Below are positions 22,148-31,454 of a DNA stretch of 64,000 bases, piece by piece (within the stretch, counting starts at the first letter, position 1; the number at the start of each line of letters is the position of its first letter). The notes beneath the pieces are model-generated. The model did no database searches. It had not been told where the DNA came from and was given only the letters and a program-made list of their open reading frames with translations. The stretch is taken from contig CAAERJ010000055.1 in the NCBI GenBank assembly GCA_900758375.1, positions 8,486 to 72,485 of the forward strand. The letters run 5' to 3'. Origin of the DNA: an uncultured Collinsella sp. Lineage in GTDB: Bacteria; Actinomycetota; Coriobacteriia; Coriobacteriales; Coriobacteriaceae. A program made the translations under genes and the position numbers.

Positions 22148-23420
22148 GAACCTCCCTGCGTGCATGGACCAAGCCGGAATCATCGACTCCGATGATAGCA
22201 ACATCGAGCAGGCACGGGGCTGTGAGTCCACTGGTATCGTCTAGACGGGCATGATGGAACGAACCAAGCGTCAGGTTGTCGCCATACTCGAGCACGGCAC
22301 GCTCAACGGTGCCCACGCGACGGCGAGCGTCGGCAATGGCAAGCTCCTGCGCCGCGGCTCGCATACGACGGCTACGCTCGGCCATGACCTCGGGCGGCAC
22401 CTGGTCGGGCATGTCGGCAGCAAGGGTACCGGGACGCTTGCTGTAGCGGAACACGTGCATACGCGAGAAGCCCACGCGGCGGCACAGCGCCAGCGACTCC
22501 TCAAACTCCTCGTCCGTCTCGCCGGGAAAACCGACGATGACATCGCACGAAAGGGACGCCTGAGGCAAGTTGGTGCGAATCATGCGCACCGTCTCCTCGA
22601 AGGCCTCGGCGCTATAGGGACGGCCCATACGATGCAGCGTCCTGGTGCAGCCGGACTGCACGGGCAGGTGTAAAAACGGGGCGATGCGCTTCGGATAGCG
22701 GGCCATGACCTTAAGCAGGGACTCGGAGATATCCATGGGCTCGACCGAGGAAATGCGCACATGCGGAATGGACGTGCGCTCCATGATCGCCTCGAGCAGC
22801 TCATCGATCTCGACGTGCTCATCAGTCGCGCTCTTGCCATCGTAGGCGCCCAGGTTCACGCCCGTCAGCACCACCTCGGGCACGCCGGCCTCCTGGGCCT
22901 CGCGAACCTGCTCGAGTACGGACTCGACCGGCACGGAGCGCTCGGGGCCGCGGGCCTTCCACACAATGCAATAGGTGCAACGATGGTTGCAGCCGTCCTG
23001 GATCTTCACGCCCAGACGCGAGCGACCGAGCGCGTCGACAACCTCGCCGTCACTGCAGGCGGGAACGCTATCGGACTCAACGCCCAGCACCTCACAGACG
23101 CGTTCGGCGACATCGATCTTGGACGGCTCGGCGATCACACGGTCCGAAAGCTCCAGCAGCTCCTCGGGATGCAGATTGACCACGCATCCGGTCACGACCA
23201 CATAGGGCTCATTTGGATAGGCCAGCGCATGGCGAACGGCCTTACGGGTCTTGGCCTCGGCCTCGCCCGTAACGGCACAGGTGTTAATGACGATCAGCTC
23301 AGCATCCTGAGGCTCCACCATCGCAAAGCCCAGGCGCATAAGATCGGCAGTGATACGGTCGGACTCAACCCGGTTGACACGGCAGCCGAGGTTGACGACA
23401 GAGATATGAGGTGCGAGCAC
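22128..23420 (-). CDS. mtaB: tRNA threonylcarbamoyladenosine methylthiotransferase MtaB
   Basis: 430 aa radical-SAM methylthiotransferase that makes ms2t6A37 in tRNA. N-terminal iron-sulphur Cys in NLGCRVN, INTCAVT and TGCVVN. The radical-SAM motif is CNHRCTYC. The second half continues the TIM barrel with (VDSGC..)-type elements (LPVQSGCTRTL). GTG start at 23420 after AAGGAGCCCGT. 9 nt after dnaJ. Confidence 0.92.
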   Translation of the reverse strand: MLAPHISVVNLGCRVNRVESDRITADLMRLGFAMVEPQDAELIVINTCAVTGEAEAKTRKAVRHALAYPNEPYVVVTGCVVNLHPEELLELSDRVIAEPSKIDVAERVCEVLGVESDSVPACSDGEVVDALGRSRLGVKIQDGCNHRCTYCIVWKARGPERSVPVESVLEQVREAQEAGVPEVVLTGVNLGAYDGKSATDEHVEIDELLEAIMERTSIPHVRISSVEPMDISESLLKVMARYPKRIAPFLHLPVQSGCTRTLHRMGRPYSAEAFEETVRMIRTNLPQASLSCDVIVGFPGETDEEFEESLALCRRVGFSRMHVFRYSKRPGTLAADMPDQVPPEVMAERSRRMRAAAQELAIADARRRVGTVERAVLEYGDNLTLGSFHHARLDDTSGLTAPCLLDVAIIGVDDSGLVHARREVHGSLED

Positions 23421-23429
23421 ACGGGCTCC

Positions 23430-24578
23430 TTAATCGAGGATGTCGTCGAGAGCGCTCTTGATGCGATCGGTTACCGATTTCTTACCGGAAGCGACGTCAT
23501 CGCCCATCTCGTCGGCAAAGGCGCGAAGCAGCTCCCGCTGCTTATTGGAAAGGTTCGTGGGGACGACCACGCGCATCTGCACGATCAGACGACCGCGCGA
23601 ACCGCCACCGCCGATACGCGGCATGCCGTAATTGTTGACGCTCACGGTGTCACCGTACTGTGTGCCGGCGGGGACGCACACCTTGACGACCTCATCGGGC
23701 ATAATGCCCTCGACCTCGATCTCGCAACCGAGCGCGGCCTGCGCAATCGAGATATCGCTCACCAAGTACAGATCATCGCCATTACGCTTAAAACGCTCGT
23801 GGTCGGCGACACGCACGTTGACGATCAGGTCGCCCGATGGCTCGCCGCGAAGGCCGGCCTCGCCAAAGCCGCTCACGCGCAGCTGGCGACCGGTCGAAAC
23901 GCCGGCGGGAATATCGATGTCGATCTTTTCGTGCGAAGGCGTGCGACCCTGACCGTCGCAGGTCTCGCAGGGATGGTCGATGACCGTGCCCTCGCCGTGG
24001 CAGTCGGGGCAAGGCGAAGAGGACTGAACTTGGCCCAGGAACGAGCGCTGGACCGTCGTGACATAGCCCGTACCGTGGCAGCGGCTGCACTGCTTTTCCT
24101 GTGCGCCCTCGGCCCTACCGGTGCCGTTGCAATCCTCGCAGGGAGCAAGGCGGTCATAGCTGATCGTCTTTTTGCAACCGAGCGCCGCCTCCTCAAGGGT
24201 CACCGAAAGGGAGATGGCCATATCGCGGCCGCGACGACGCTCACGGCGATTTCGGGCGCCACCGCCGGCACCGCCGCCAAAGAACGACGAGAAGAGGTCG
24301 TCCATGCCCATGCCGCCAAAGATATCGTTAATGTCGACGTAGCCGGAACCACCAGGGCCGTCCGCGGTGCCGTAACGGTCGTAGTTAGCACGCTTCTGCT
24401 CGTCGGAAAGAACGGAATATGCCTCGTTGAGCTCCTTGAACTTGGCCTCGGCCTCGGGGTCGTCCGAAACGTCCGGGTGTACGGTACGGGCCTTCTTTAG
24501 AAACGCGCGCTTAATCGTCCGCGCGTCGGCATCCTTGTCGACGCCAAGTACCTCGTAGTAATCCCTATTTTCCGACAC
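23430..24578 (-). CDS. dnaJ: Chaperone DnaJ
   Basis: 382 aa from a GTG at 24578 (next residues SENRDYYEVLG). J-domain HPD at 34-36, Gly-rich region, four zinc repeats (CEDCNGTG, CSRCHGTG, CPDCHGEG, CETCDGQG) and complete C-terminal substrate domains. Stimulates DnaK ATPase. No dnaK or grpE is adjacent. The Shine-Dalgarno AAGGA is about eight bases from the GTG; upstream ATG-led sequence is not conserved-looking. Confidence 0.95.
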   Translation of the reverse strand: MSENRDYYEVLGVDKDADARTIKRAFLKKARTVHPDVSDDPEAEAKFKELNEAYSVLSDEQKRANYDRYGTADGPGGSGYVDINDIFGGMGMDDLFSSFFGGGAGGGARNRRERRRGRDMAISLSVTLEEAALGCKKTISYDRLAPCEDCNGTGRAEGAQEKQCSRCHGTGYVTTVQRSFLGQVQSSSPCPDCHGEGTVIDHPCETCDGQGRTPSHEKIDIDIPAGVSTGRQLRVSGFGEAGLRGEPSGDLIVNVRVADHERFKRNGDDLYLVSDISIAQAALGCEIEVEGIMPDEVVKVCVPAGTQYGDTVSVNNYGMPRIGGGGSRGRLIVQMRVVVPTNLSNKQRELLRAFADEMGDDVASGKKSVTDRIKSALDDILD

Positions 24579-24659
24579 GACCGAATCCTTCCGACTTTCA
24601 TTATTGTCACAGTGCGTCCTATACCCAAGCTGAGCCGGCCGCAAACAGAGGGTTTGATG

Positions 24660-25763
24660 TTATTGCATTGCGTAGGGCGAAAGCATGGCACGCTGCGAGC
24701 AGCTCGCAAACCAAACCGACACGAGCGCAAACATAAATCCGTTGGCAAAACCGTTGACAAACTGCATCGCGCCGCGCTTCCACCACAGCAGGCTGCGATG
24801 CAGCACGCCGTCCGAGAGCACCATGAACAGGCCCATGGCAAACGGAATAAAACACATCACGGCAAAGGCCGAGAACACGCCCGAGATGGCCGACAGCACC
24901 AAAAACGGCGCCACGATGCCCATCAGGTAAAAACCGGTACGGGCCTTGCCCTCCAGACGCTCGGCCTCAACATGGGCGCGACCGACCAGGTCGCCGCCCG
25001 AGGCGCCGTTGGTGCCGGCATGGCCCATACCACTAATGCGGACCTCGTCGCCATCGTGCGTACCGGCAGGAAACTCAATCGTCTGCTCGGAGGTCACACG
25101 GACACGCCCGCTGCCGCCGCAATCGGGGCAGGGGTCGGCGACGACCTTACCGGAACCGCCGCACTCGGGGCAGACCGACTGAAACGTGCCGGCACCGAAC
25201 AGGAAGGACAGGTCGACATCGATGTGGCCGCGACCACCGCAGCTCGGACAGGTATGTGCATGCTCGGACGAAACAGAACCCGAGCCGCCACAGTGGCCAC
25301 AGGTATCGAAGCGCGTATAGCGGACGGTCTTGCGGGCACCGCCCTTGGCCTCCTTGGCGTCGAGCTTGATATCGACGACCACGTTGGCGCCGTTCTCGGG
25401 ATTATAGGCAGCCTGCCCGCGACGCGGCTGGCCCCAGGCGCCACCAAAGGGAAAGCCGCCCTCAAAGGGATTGCCATAGCCTGCACTGCCGGCGTAGCCG
25501 CCGCCATAGGGCGAAGCCGTAGGAGCGCCGGCGAAGGGGTTGCCCGAGCGCATGGCGTCGTAGCGCGCTCGCTTCTGCTCGTCCGAAAGCACGGCGTAGG
25601 CCTCGGAAACCTCTTTAAACTTTTCCTCGGCATCAGGTTCTTTGTTGACGTCCGGATGGAGCTTGCGGGCCTTTTGCTGGAAGGCCTTCTGTATATCACG
25701 CGAGGTGGCGTCCTTGGAGACACCCAAAATCTCGTAGTAATCTTTTTCGTTCATCGTCGCCAT
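24660..25763 (-). CDS. Membrane-anchored DnaJ-like protein
   Basis: 367 aa from [13 protein letters not shown] (25763; AGGAGG). J-domain HPD at 36-38, Gly/Phe/Pro-rich linker, four intact zinc repeats ([32 protein letters not shown]; about 155-219) and the beginning of the substrate domain ([17 protein letters not shown]). The second substrate domain and dimerisation tail are then replaced by about three hydrophobic helices (about 278-297, 298-316, 333-353). It probably recruits DnaK to the membrane. It is 81 bp upstream of dnaJ, as if from a duplication. Confidence 0.85.
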   Translation of the reverse strand: MATMNEKDYYEILGVSKDATSRDIQKAFQQKARKLHPDVNKEPDAEEKFKEVSEAYAVLSDEQKRARYDAMRSGNPFAGAPTASPYGGGYAGSAGYGNPFEGGFPFGGAWGQPRRGQAAYNPENGANVVVDIKLDAKEAKGGARKTVRYTRFDTCGHCGGSGSVSSEHAHTCPSCGGRGHIDVDLSFLFGAGTFQSVCPECGGSGKVVADPCPDCGGSGRVRVTSEQTIEFPAGTHDGDEVRISGMGHAGTNGASGGDLVGRAHVEAERLEGKARTGFYLMGIVAPFLVLSAISGVFSAFAVMCFIPFAMGLFMVLSDGVLHRSLLWWKRGAMQFVNGFANGFMFALVSVWFASCSQRAMLSPYAMQ

Positions 25764-25821
25764 GCGCGGCAACCTCCTGCTCACAGCAGCGTATATATTG
25801 CGGTAATTCTACCCGAGCGGC

Positions 25822-27054
25822 CTAAGCTAGACCCCAAAACAGCTCGAACAGCACATTTCCATCGAGCCAGCCCAAGTGGGTGGGCGCTAAACGGGCGTGG
25901 GCACGACCTGCGATAACGTCTTTCGAGGCGACGTACCCCACATGCCCCTCGACATGGTCGGGCACCCAAGTGGCAAGGCCCAACTCGAGCGCACGGTCAC
26001 AGGCCGCCGCCAGCTCGTCTGCAGCGATCACGCTTGCCGAGCGAACCAACAGATCGGACCCAATGCCACGCGTCATGCGGCAGGCGAGCATCAAATCCTC
26101 GGCCGCAGCCTCGCGCTGCGACAGATACTCGGCATCAAACGTCATCGCGGCATCGTCGCGTTGCACCAAGCGCACGCGATACGCATCGCCGCGAGCAGGC
26201 ACGTCGGGAAACAACCCGGCCAGGCGATCGAAATCCTCGGCGTCGAGCATACCGGCGGCAGAGCGGCCCAAGCCCAGATAGCCCTGTCCGGTCCAATAGG
26301 CAATGTTGTGGGCGCACTCATGGCCGTCGAGCGCGTAGCTTGCCACCTCATACGGGTGATAGCCGGCCGCACCCAGGCACTCACGCGCCGCATCCATGCA
26401 CGCAGCCTGAAAATCCTCGTCGGGCTCAAGCGACTCGTCGTGACACGCCATGCGGTAGAGCGGCGTGCCCTCCTCGAGCGTGAGCGGGTAAACCGACACG
26501 TGATGCGGCGCCGTCGCCAACACGCCATCGAGCGTGCGCCGCCAGCTTACGGCGGTCTGCCCGGGAAGTCCGCACATCAGATCGCAGGACACATCGAGCC
26601 CAGCGTCCCTCACCGCGGCGATGGCTGCAAGGGCGCGGTGCGAATCGTGGATGCGGCCAATCGCGGCAAGCTCGGCGTTGTCGAGGGTCTGAACTCCCAG
26701 AGAAATGCGCGTGACGCCCACCCCGGCAAGCGCCGCAGCAAGCTGCGAAGTCAACGACTCAGGATTGGCCTCGCAGGTAAACTCAAAGGGCTTGCACCAC
26801 GCAGAGATACGTCGGGCAAGTTCTACCAGACGCTCTCCCGCCAGCGACGGCGTGCCGCCGCCAACATAGACGGTGCGGATCTGTGCAAGCGCGCCTGCGT
26901 CGCCAAAGGCATCGAGGCGCGCATACAACTGCACAAAATAGGCATCGAGTGCAGCGCTCAGGTCGCACGGAGCAAAACTGCGAGAGTCAAAGTCGCAGTA
27001 CCGGCACTTTTGGGCGCAAAGCGGAACATGCACGTACAGCGCGGTAACGGCCAC
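25822..27054 (-). CDS. hemW: HemW-like radical SAM protein
   Basis: 410 aa. YVHVPLCAQKCRYCDFDS carries the radical-SAM CxxxCxxC. GGGTPS and the TCEANPES strand are typical of the HemW/HemN family. HemW is thought to be a heme chaperone; annotations as coproporphyrinogen oxidase are usually wrong, since the extra Cys of HemN is lacking. GTG start at 27054, with GGAGG from the end of dus. Confidence 0.9.
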   Translation of the reverse strand: MAVTALYVHVPLCAQKCRYCDFDSRSFAPCDLSAALDAYFVQLYARLDAFGDAGALAQIRTVYVGGGTPSLAGERLVELARRISAWCKPFEFTCEANPESLTSQLAAALAGVGVTRISLGVQTLDNAELAAIGRIHDSHRALAAIAAVRDAGLDVSCDLMCGLPGQTAVSWRRTLDGVLATAPHHVSVYPLTLEEGTPLYRMACHDESLEPDEDFQAACMDAARECLGAAGYHPYEVASYALDGHECAHNIAYWTGQGYLGLGRSAAGMLDAEDFDRLAGLFPDVPARGDAYRVRLVQRDDAAMTFDAEYLSQREAAAEDLMLACRMTRGIGSDLLVRSASVIAADELAAACDRALELGLATWVPDHVEGHVGYVASKDVIAGRAHARLAPTHLGWLDGNVLFELFWGLA

Positions 27055-27056
27055 CG

Positions 27057-28100
27057 TTAGGCCTCCAGCGGATGAGCGGGCACCGACTCGCCGGCGGCAA
27101 GTGCGGCCTCGCAGGCCACCACATCGCGCTCGATATCATCGACCAATGCCATGAACTCCTCGTATGTGGAGCAACGCACCACTTGGGCGCGCCAGGCCGC
27201 AGCATGGGGCATCCCCTTTAGATACCAGCTTGCGTACGTACGGGCACGCGACATGAGCGGCAACAGCTCGTGCGTGAGCGTCAGGTGCTCGCGCAGGGCA
27301 TCCAGGCGCTCGACCGAGCTACGTACCGGTACCGGCGTGCCATCGAGCGCAAGGGCGCGGGCATCGCCGAACACCCAGGGATTGCCATAGATACCGCGCG
27401 CGATGAACACGGCGCTGGCGCCGGAGTTGCGCAGATGCTCCGCGGCATCCTCGGCGCAGAACACGTCGCCCGAACCGATAACGGGAATCTCGACGGCGTC
27501 GGCCACCTCATCGACGACTGACCAATCGGCCTGGCCCGTATAGAGCTGCGTGGCACAGCGACCATGTACCGCCACCGCAGCGGCCCCTGCCCCCTCGAGC
27601 ATCTGGGCAAACGTCGCGGCATTGCGGTCTTCGGCGTAAAAGCCCTTGCGGATTTTTACGGTCACGGGCACGTGCGCCGCGCCTACCGCCGCCTCGACAA
27701 TCTGCTCGGCCAGCTCAGGCGTGCGCATAAGTGCCGAGCCCTCGCCCTTGGTAACGACCTTGCGAGCCGGGCAGGCCATGTTGATGTCGATCAGCGACAG
27801 GCGATCGCCAACACGCTCCTCAACGGCGGCGACGGCGCTCGCAAACTGATCGGGCTTGGAACCAAAGAGCTGTACGCAGATCTGCTGCTCCTCGTCGGCC
27901 GGTAGCACCAGGCGCCACGTCTTATTGCTGGCATAGGCAAGACCCGCCACGCTCACCATCTCGCTGTAGGCAAGATGGGCACCGCGGCGGCGGCACATGA
28001 TGCGGTAGGCGGGGTCGGTCACGCCAGCCATGGGAGCCATAAGGAACGGCTGCTCGGCATAGGCACCCAGCAGCCGCGTACTGTATTCAGAAAGCGCCAT
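27057..28100 (-). CDS. dus: tRNA-dihydrouridine synthase
   Basis: 347 aa FMN TIM-barrel enzyme that reduces uridine to dihydrouridine in tRNA D-loops. Visible: PMAGVTDPAYR start, NMACPARKVV with the catalytic Cys, KIRKGF, VHGRCATQLYTG and IGSGDVF. Closest to the DusB-like bacterial group. Ends two bases before the hemW GTG. Confidence 0.93.
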   Translation of the reverse strand: MALSEYSTRLLGAYAEQPFLMAPMAGVTDPAYRIMCRRRGAHLAYSEMVSVAGLAYASNKTWRLVLPADEEQQICVQLFGSKPDQFASAVAAVEERVGDRLSLIDINMACPARKVVTKGEGSALMRTPELAEQIVEAAVGAAHVPVTVKIRKGFYAEDRNAATFAQMLEGAGAAAVAVHGRCATQLYTGQADWSVVDEVADAVEIPVIGSGDVFCAEDAAEHLRNSGASAVFIARGIYGNPWVFGDARALALDGTPVPVRSSVERLDALREHLTLTHELLPLMSRARTYASWYLKGMPHAAAWRAQVVRCSTYEEFMALVDDIERDVVACEAALAAGESVPAHPLEA

Positions 28101-28105
28101 GGAAA

Positions 28106-29917
28106 CTACTCGTCCACCTTGAGGATCGCCATAAAGGCCTCCTGCGGGACCTCGACCGAACCGATGGCCTTCATGCGCTTCTTGCCCTCTTTCTGCTTCT
28201 CGAGCAGCTTGCGCTTACGCGAGATATCGCCGCCATAGCACTTGGCCAAAACGTCCTTGCGGCGCGCCTTGACGGTAGAGCGGGCGATAATCTTGTTACC
28301 GATGGCACCCTGAATAGGCACCTCGAACAGCTGGCGCGGGATGATTTCCTTGAGCTTGTCGCACAGGCCGCGAGCCAGGCCATAGGCCTTGTCCTTGTGC
28401 ACGATAAACGACAGCGCGTCCACCTCGTCGCCCGAAAGCAGGATATCGAGCTTGACGAGCTCGGAGGGACGATACTCGTTGAACTCATAGTCAAGCGAGG
28501 CATAGCCCTTGGTGCGACTCTTGAGCTGGTCAAAGAAGTCCAAGATGAGCTCGGCGAGCGGCATGTCGAAGCGCATCTCGACCGATTTGCTCGTCAGGTG
28601 GATCATATCGGTCGTAACGCCGCGGTGCTCGATAGCGAGCTGCATGACGGCACCCGTATACTCGGGCGGGCAGATAATCTTGGCCTTAAGGTAGGGCTCC
28701 TCGATGCGCTCGATGCGCGTAGCCTCGGGCAGATCCTGCGGGCTGCGGACATCAATCATCTCACCGTCGGTCTTGTAAACGTGATAGTCGACCGAGGGAC
28801 TCGTGGCAATAAGGTCCAGGTTGAACTCGCGCTCCAGGCGCTCCTTGACGACCTCCATATGCAGCAGGCCCAAGAAGCCCACGCGGAAACCAAAGCCGAG
28901 CGCCACCGAGGTCTCGGGCTCCCACACCAACGACGGGTCGTTGACATGCAGCTTATCGAGAGCGTCGCGCAGGTTCTCGTAATCCTTGTTGTCGATCGGG
29001 AACAGGCCCGTGTAGACCATGGGCTTGGCCTCGCGGTAGCCGGGAAGCGGCTCGGGGCAGGGATTCGACGCCCACGTGAGGGTATCGCCCACGCGCACGG
29101 CCTCGGGGTCCTTCAGACCCGTGACCACGTAGCCCACCTCGCCGACCGTCAGCGCATCGACCGGGGTCTCGGCGGGACGCTTGACGCCCACGCCATCGAC
29201 CAAAAAGTCGCCCTCGGCCTGCATCATGCGCAGGGTATCGCCCTTTTTAATGGAGCCGTCAAAGACGCGGACCGTGGCGACGACGCCGCGGTACTCATCG
29301 AAGTACGAATCCAGAATAAGCGCCTTGAGCGGCGCGCTCGCATCGCCCTTGGGCGGTGAGATCAAAAAGACAATGGACTCCAGCAGGTCGTGGATGCCCT
29401 CGCCGGTCTTGCCCGATACGCATACGGCATCGTCGGCAGGAATCGCCAGGTCATCCTCGATCTCGGTCTTAACCTCGTCGGGGTGCGCCGAGGGAAGGTC
29501 GATCTTATTGATGGCCGGAACAATGTCCAAGTTGGCGTTCATGGCGAGCGTCGCGTTGGAGACGGTCTGCGCCTCGACGCCCTGCGTGGCGTCGACGACG
29601 AGCACCGCGCCCTCGCAGGCAGCCAGCGAGCGCGAGACCTCGTAGGTAAAGTCCACGTGGCCCGGTGTATCGATCAGGTTGAACTGATACGTCTCGCCAT
29701 CGTCAGCGTCATAGGAAACGCGAACGGCATTGGACTTGATCGTGATGCCGCGCTCGCGCTCGATATCCATGGTGTCGAGCAGCTGCGACTCCATGTCGCG
29801 CTCGTCGACGGTATGGGTGAGCTCGAGGATACGGTCACTGATCGTGGACTTGCCATGGTCGATGTGCGCAACGATCGAGAAGTTGCGGATGTGGGAAATG
29901 TCAATTGAAGTATTCAT
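28106..29917 (-). CDS. lepA: Elongation factor 4 (LepA)
   Basis: 603 aa ribosomal GTPase that acts on mistranslocated or stalled ribosomes. G1 [10 protein letters not shown]3 DTPGH, G4 NKID, plus the LepA-specific C-terminal domain ending in basic residues ([16 protein letters not shown]). The start [12 protein letters not shown] (29917) matches the family; an ATG 20 codons earlier lies in the upstream terminator region. No strong Shine-Dalgarno. Confidence 0.95.
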   Translation of the reverse strand: MNTSIDISHIRNFSIVAHIDHGKSTISDRILELTHTVDERDMESQLLDTMDIERERGITIKSNAVRVSYDADDGETYQFNLIDTPGHVDFTYEVSRSLAACEGAVLVVDATQGVEAQTVSNATLAMNANLDIVPAINKIDLPSAHPDEVKTEIEDDLAIPADDAVCVSGKTGEGIHDLLESIVFLISPPKGDASAPLKALILDSYFDEYRGVVATVRVFDGSIKKGDTLRMMQAEGDFLVDGVGVKRPAETPVDALTVGEVGYVVTGLKDPEAVRVGDTLTWASNPCPEPLPGYREAKPMVYTGLFPIDNKDYENLRDALDKLHVNDPSLVWEPETSVALGFGFRVGFLGLLHMEVVKERLEREFNLDLIATSPSVDYHVYKTDGEMIDVRSPQDLPEATRIERIEEPYLKAKIICPPEYTGAVMQLAIEHRGVTTDMIHLTSKSVEMRFDMPLAELILDFFDQLKSRTKGYASLDYEFNEYRPSELVKLDILLSGDEVDALSFIVHKDKAYGLARGLCDKLKEIIPRQLFEVPIQGAIGNKIIARSTVKARRKDVLAKCYGGDISRKRKLLEKQKEGKKRMKAIGSVEVPQEAFMAILKVDE

Positions 29918-29942
29918 GCGGACTATCTTACCCGAGCGGTAC

Positions 29943-29980
29943 AAAAAATGGAGCCTGTTCCATAAAACAGGCTCCATTTA
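29943..29980 (-). terminator. Intrinsic terminator downstream of rpsT
   Basis: ATGGAGCCTGTT (29948-29959) pairs perfectly with AACAGGCTCCAT (29966-29977). On the minus strand the stem is followed by TTTTTT. It separates rpsT from lepA. Confidence 0.85.
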
Positions 29981-30013
29981 TGCGCGTAATCTGTGTGGTG
30001 TGAAATTTACAAC

Positions 30014-30280
30014 TTAGGCGTTGATGCTGTTCACGAGCTTGGCTAGACCGGACTTGCGGTTGGAAGCCTGGTTCTTGTGGATGACATGCTTGGCGGCAGC
30101 CATGTCGAGACGCTTGGTGACGGTCTTGAGGGCAGCCTGGGCCTTCTCGGCGTCGCCCTCGGCGACGGCGGACTGGACGTGCTTGGTCAGCGTCTTGAGC
30201 TCGGACTTGACAGCCTTGTTACGCATGCGAGCTGCCTCATTGGTGCGGATACGCTTCTTCTGAGACTTGATGTTTGCCAC
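30014..30280 (-). CDS. rpsT: 30S ribosomal protein S20
   Basis: 88 aa from a GTG at 30280 ([17 protein letters not shown] next), behind AAAGGA. Basic three-helix protein that binds 16S rRNA. The longer open frame upstream is not part of S20. Followed by a strong terminator. The 133 bases between it and holA hold no other gene. Confidence 0.95.
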   Translation of the reverse strand: MANIKSQKKRIRTNEAARMRNKAVKSELKTLTKHVQSAVAEGDAEKAQAALKTVTKRLDMAAAKHVIHKNQASNRKSGLAKLVNSINA

Positions 30281-30413
30281 TTCTGGAGTTCCTTTCGAGT
30301 TCCTTGCAAAAAATGTATGACACCTCTGAGACACGGTGAGGTCATGCAAGCGCCTACTATAGCACGCTCCCCCTCAAAGGGATAGAACGAATTTGTCAAA
30401 TAGGCAGGTATCA

Positions 30414-31376
30414 TCACGATTTTCTCAAGATGTTCGTAATCCAGAGCAAAAGCGCGGTCTCCGAATCAGCCGAACCCTTGAGCGCGAGCTCCACATCGAC
30501 GGCACCCTCGAGCGCGGCAACGAGCTGGGTCATCGAAAAACGACGCGCCCAGGTAAGGTGATTTTTGACCTGCCAGGCCTGAAGCTTGAGCGTCGCGGCC
30601 AGCTCACGACCCTGTCCACGCGCATCGAGTGCCTTGGCGACGATAAGCTCGCGAATGCGCCCGCACAGCAGCGTGTAGGTCCACACATAGCTCTTGGCGG
30701 GCAGTAGATTGAAGAGCTCAAGCGAGCGGCGCATGTCACGGGCCGAGACCGCATTGAGAAAGTCCCAGGGCTGAACTTCGGCCGTGCGCACGATCCAGCG
30801 CTCTACATCGGCAAGCTCAATTTGTGGCGCCTCGACCATCTGGGCAAGCTTGGCCAAGTCGTTATCGAGCATACGAGTGTTCTCGCCCGAGCGCGAAACG
30901 AGCTCCTCGGCGGCGGCCGTAGAGATGGACTTTCCGTGCTGCGTCGCCATCTGCTGCACGCGGCGCGGGAGCTCCCAGCGCTTGGTGCCCGAACAGTCGA
31001 TCACGGCCTTCTTGTCAATCTTGGCGATTGCCTTATACAGGCGCGTATTCTTGGCAAGTGCGTCGGCAATAATGAGACAGACCGTCGTGGGGCTGGGACT
31101 TGCGAGGTACTCGACAAGCGGTTCCGAGACCGCCTTGGCAAGCTTGGAGCAGCCGTCGAGGATCACCAGGCGAAACTCGCTGCCCATGGGAAAGGTATTG
31201 AGCGAGCCGATGATCGACTCGATATCGGGATCTTTCGTCATGTCGCGTTCATCGAGGTTGAACTCAACCATACCCGACTTTTCCAAGCGAGCTTTCATAC
31301 GCGAGACGGCGTGGTCGCGCTTGACCCCATCGCTACCGACGATCAGATATGCCGGCAGCAGACCGGTTTCGGACAT
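30414..31376 (-). CDS. holA: DNA polymerase III delta subunit
   Basis: 320 aa from MSETGLLPAYLIVGSDGVKR (31376; GAGAGGGGAA). Delta opens the sliding clamp as part of the clamp loader. N-terminal AAA-like domain without a functional P-loop, then helical lid and collar domains (LPAKSYVWTYTLLCGRI...). Lies just downstream of comEC, the usual order comEA-comEC-holA-rpsT. Confidence 0.9.
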   Translation of the reverse strand: MSETGLLPAYLIVGSDGVKRDHAVSRMKARLEKSGMVEFNLDERDMTKDPDIESIIGSLNTFPMGSEFRLVILDGCSKLAKAVSEPLVEYLASPSPTTVCLIIADALAKNTRLYKAIAKIDKKAVIDCSGTKRWELPRRVQQMATQHGKSISTAAAEELVSRSGENTRMLDNDLAKLAQMVEAPQIELADVERWIVRTAEVQPWDFLNAVSARDMRRSLELFNLLPAKSYVWTYTLLCGRIRELIVAKALDARGQGRELAATLKLQAWQVKNHLTWARRFSMTQLVAALEGAVDVELALKGSADSETALLLWITNILRKS

Positions 31377-31454
31377 TGCGTTCCCCTCTCGCAGGCTCTC
31401 ATGTTTGTACCGTGCCATTTTAGCCCAGGGGTTGGTCCCGCGCCAACGACGGCA

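Noticed and set aside
22761..24500. 579-codon plus-strand frame over mtaB and dnaJ
   Set aside because: Mirror image of two well-identified genes; no ribosome site, no family motifs.
25822..27054. Calling this gene coproporphyrinogen III dehydrogenase (hemN)
   Set aside because: Only the radical-SAM CxxxCxxC is present without the following HemN Cys; the sequence fits HemW.
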